DNA of 19,885 bases from Thalassiosira profunda (Eukaryota > Bacillariophyta > Thalassiosirophyceae > Thalassiosirales > Thalassiosiraceae): the NCBI GenBank assembly GCA_036939355.1, contig JALLAP010000205.1, positions 1 to 19,885 of the forward strand, in the 5' to 3' direction. Position 1 is the stretch's first letter. The number at the start of each line of letters is the position of its first letter. Both the position numbers and the translations under genes were made by a program. The notes under the pieces were generated by a model that saw nothing but the letters and a program-made list of their open reading frames with translations, was not told the origin of the DNA and did not search any database. This document shows, piece by piece, positions 17,425 through 19,885 of this stretch.

Positions 17425-19800
17425 ATGCCGTCAATAACAAAGGCCGCCGCTCCTCCAAAGGGGGGATACGATGTCGAATACGAGAGGCTGCTGATGGACG
17501 AGCTCTCCCTCAAGAAATCACAAGAGGAGCTCATCAATTCCCCCGATGCGTCCAAAACCAATGCCGTCAAAACTCGCGGGATGGTCCACCGCGCCTCCCT
17601 CGAGGGGATGCTCCTGGCCGCGCAGCATGCCGCAGATGGGGCGGCGTCGAACCCCGATACTGCGGCCGAGTACGAGCGGGATTTGCGCCGTCCCGAGGCG
17701 AAGAATGCCCTCGCGGCGCTGTGGACGAGCAAGTCGCGACAGTTGGAGGAGGACGACGCTCGAGTGCCCACTGTCATTGCTCCGGACTCGCTGGCGTGGA
17801 ACCGGCGATTCGCGGCGACGATGGGCAAGCGCGATGGGGGAATAGCTGGATCGATGCAGCAAGGTGTCTTCGAGGCCAATGCGGACGACTTTTTCAGCGC
17901 CTACCCGGAATGCCGGCGCAGGGACGATGCCTCTTGCTACAGCGAGATGGACGAATCGAGCAGTGACGAGGAGGAAGGGGAGGATGCTCGATCAAAAGGG
18001 AGGAAGAAGCAAAAGGAACAGCCAATCCTCGTCACTTGCTCCTCCGGATCGCCCTCGCCCGAAAAAGCAGCAAAGAAGGCGGGGGAAGCTGGCCAGAAGC
18101 AGCCACAGCAGAATCGCCCCCAACCCCAGAAGCAGCCGCGGCCTGTGAGCAACTCCGGCCCATCGAGGGAAAGGAACAACCCGTACAGGGGACACCCCGG
18201 CAACTCTACCACTGTCACTCACTCGTCCTATCAACAGCAGCAGTCGCAGCGCCAGCAAATCCCCTACAATGGCAACCCTTACCAACAGCAGCAACAGCGG
18301 AGGGGGGCGCCGCAAAATCAATGGCAGAACGGCTACGCACACAACAATTCGTACCAGAGTCAGCCATCGGGATTTGACTACGAGAGTGGATCGTGCAACA
18401 GCGACCAAAAGCAACCGTCAGCGAAGGCGAACCCGTTCCGCTCGGCAAGCGAGCTTGGTCCAAACTTCAACGACAACAAACGAGGGGCCAAGGGAGGAGG
18501 CCGCGGCGGCGAGAATTGGAACAGATACGACGATAATGGCGGGTCAACTTCTGGCAATGGCTATTCGAGGAACAGTCGACCAACATCCTCCGCTCCAAGC
18601 CGCCCGCAGCAAATGGTCCAAACGGCGCTCCGAGGGCCAAAGGACAACATCTCTTCGGGGTTGAAACGCAAGTTCAACAATCCGATGAAGCGAGATGGCA
18701 ACAGCGGTGGCAGCGGAAAGCCTTCAGGCAACAACGGCGGGCAGCAGCAGCGACAGGGCAGCGACGGAGGCGGTGGGGGAAACAACGACGACGAGGAGCT
18801 CCCCGAAGAACTGCGGGGCTGTGACAAGGAGCTGATTGAGAAGATCAAGAACGAAGTCGTGAACTCTGGAGCAGTGGTGACATTCGAAGACATTGCGGGG
18901 CTGGAGCACGCAAAAAATGCGGTACAGGAAGCTGTCATTCTGCCAATGAAGCGGCCTGACCTGTTCAAGGGGCTTCGTGCCTGTCCAAAAGGAATGCTCC
19001 TCTTTGGGCCACCGGGGACAGGCAAAACTTTGATGTGAGTGTTGCCTTCGTCTCGTTTCGTTGCATCTCTGCCTTTGCAAAACGCTCACGTCACTGTCCA
19101 TTCTCTCTGAAGTGCGAAAGCCATTGCTCACGAAAGCGGGGCCACTTTCTTCTCCATCTCTAGCTCTTCGTTGACCAGCAAGTGGATCGGGCAGGGCGAG
19201 AAGATGGTCAAAACCCTCTTCAGCTATGCGAACTACACAGCGCCGAGCGTGGTGTTCATTGACGAGGTGGATTCGCTGCTCACGCAGCGCAAGGCGGACG
19301 AAAACGAGGCCAGCCGGCGCATCAAAACGGAGTTCTTGGTTCAGCTCGACGGTGCTGGCAACACGCGCGAGGGACAAGTGCTCGTCATGGGCGCGACGAA
19401 CCGACCGGAAGAGTTGGACGACGCGGCTCGCCGCAGGTTCGTGAAACGCGTGTATATCCCGCTCCCAAACGAAGCAGACCGCAAGACTCTCGTAACGCAA
19501 ATGCTCAAGAAGGCAGACGATCATTCCCTCACAGAAGAGCAAATTGAGGATATTGCGCGCAAAGCAGAGGGCTTTTCAGGAGCAGATCTTGCAAATTTGG
19601 TCAAAGATGCCGCAATGGGGCCGATGCGGCAATTCAGCCCCATGGAGCTGCTGTCGATCAAAGCAGAAGACATGCCGCCTCTCTCATTTCAGCACTTTAC
19701 CGATTCCCTCTCGGAGATGAGCCCGAGCGTGGCACAGTCGGAGCTGGCGAATTATGAGCAATGGAACTCGGAATATGGTAGCTACAAACACACTGGCTAG
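17425..19800 (+). CDS. Fidgetin-like AAA ATPase (meiotic-clade), 2 exons
   Basis: Member of the katanin/spastin/fidgetin/Vps4 clade of AAA ATPases, closest by eye to FIGNL1, a recombination (RAD51-filament) and microtubule factor. Exon 1 17425-19034, exon 2 19113-19800; intron 19035-19112 (78 bp, phase 2, donor GTGAGT, acceptor AAG) lies just after Walker A. 765 aa. Residues 1-200 are charged with an acidic SSSDEEEGED run; about 215-470 is low-complexity and Gln/Asn/Gly-rich; the AAA domain starts near 490 with FEDIAGLEHAK. Walker A GPPGTGKT 528-535; pore-loop region SLTSKWIGQGEKMVKTLF; Walker B VVFIDEVDSL with D587 and E588; RRIKTEFLVQLDG; sensor-1 GATNRPEEL; arginine fingers in ARRRF; sensor-2 region GFSGADLANL. 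The C-terminal Vps4-type helix contains ELANYEQWNSEYG. First in-frame ATG chosen; the extension to 17401 begins with GTG. Confidence 0.92.
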
Positions 19801-19839
19801 CTCCAGGTTAAATCCTAGCATCCATTCCTTGCCAAACCA

Positions 19840-19885
19840 TCACAAATCCTTGTGCGTGTACACCTTCTTGGCGTTATCGCCGCCA
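19840..19885 (-). CDS. Possible 3' end of a gene running in from the right
   Basis: On the minus strand the last 46 bases read GGDNAKKVYTHKDL then TGA (19840-19842). The short peptide has a natural-looking charged ending and would converge on the fidgetin-like gene with 39 bp between stops, in keeping with the packing elsewhere. Too short to assign. Confidence 0.35.
   Translation of the reverse strand, partial: GGDNAKKVYTHKDL

Noticed and set aside
17145..17879. Minus-strand frame of 244 codons
   Set aside because: Covers the start of the fidgetin-like gene in antisense; Ser/Pro/Ala-rich with no domain.
18724..19542. Minus-strand frame of 272 codons
   Set aside because: Antisense to the AAA domain and passes through its intron without regard to the splice sites.

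Overview
The window is nuclear DNA from a eukaryotic microalga, most likely a stramenopile (ochrophyte) or another alga with a red-type secondary plastid. Five spliceosomal GT-AG introns of 78-134 bp can be placed exactly. The genes include eS24, a Polycomb Su(z)12 homologue, a PX-BAR sorting nexin and a fidgetin-like AAA ATPase. The YebC-type protein carries a bipartite plastid presequence with an ASA|F signal-peptide site, which is typical of red-lineage secondary plastids. The species itself cannot be named from the sequence.

Layout from left to right: biotin synthase (-, cut by the left edge, 1-1190); a very large unrecognised protein of about 1,920 aa (+, 1236-7011); an unrecognised basic protein of 369 aa (-, 7041-8150); a Su(z)12/VEFS-box Polycomb subunit (+, 8452-9921); a secreted protein with a C-terminal peptidase S74 self-cleaving chaperone domain (-, 10000-11178); a 659-bp intergenic region with a TTCAAA/TTTGAA cluster, a CCAAT hairpin and a possible 57-codon ORF; a plastid YebC/TACO1-like protein (-, 11838-12856, 2 exons); a PX-BAR sorting nexin (+, 13153-14868); a membrane-anchored CoaD-type phosphopantetheine adenylyltransferase (+, 15088-16136, 3 exons); ribosomal protein eS24 (-, 16455-16959, 2 exons); a fidgetin-like AAA ATPase (+, 17425-19800, 2 exons); and a possible last exon of one more gene (-, from 19840).

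Genes are packed tightly and strands nearly alternate, so most intergenic gaps are shared divergent promoters or short convergent 3' ends. There is no operon logic; the genes belong to unrelated processes (cofactor synthesis, chromatin, trafficking, translation, plastid gene expression, AAA remodelling).

Two places (1070 and 15980) each hold one N between two identical 72-bp copies. I read both as assembly seams. The second breaks the CoaD gene, and removing one copy plus the N restores the frame exactly; the first lies in the 5' end of the biotin synthase gene. The most unusual content is the 5.7-kb intronless gene, with two tudor-like segments, a Cys/His cluster, a DUF6589-like stretch, an XPG/FEN-like segment and an acidic tail, and the phage-fibre-like secreted S74 protein with an intact Ser-Lys dyad.
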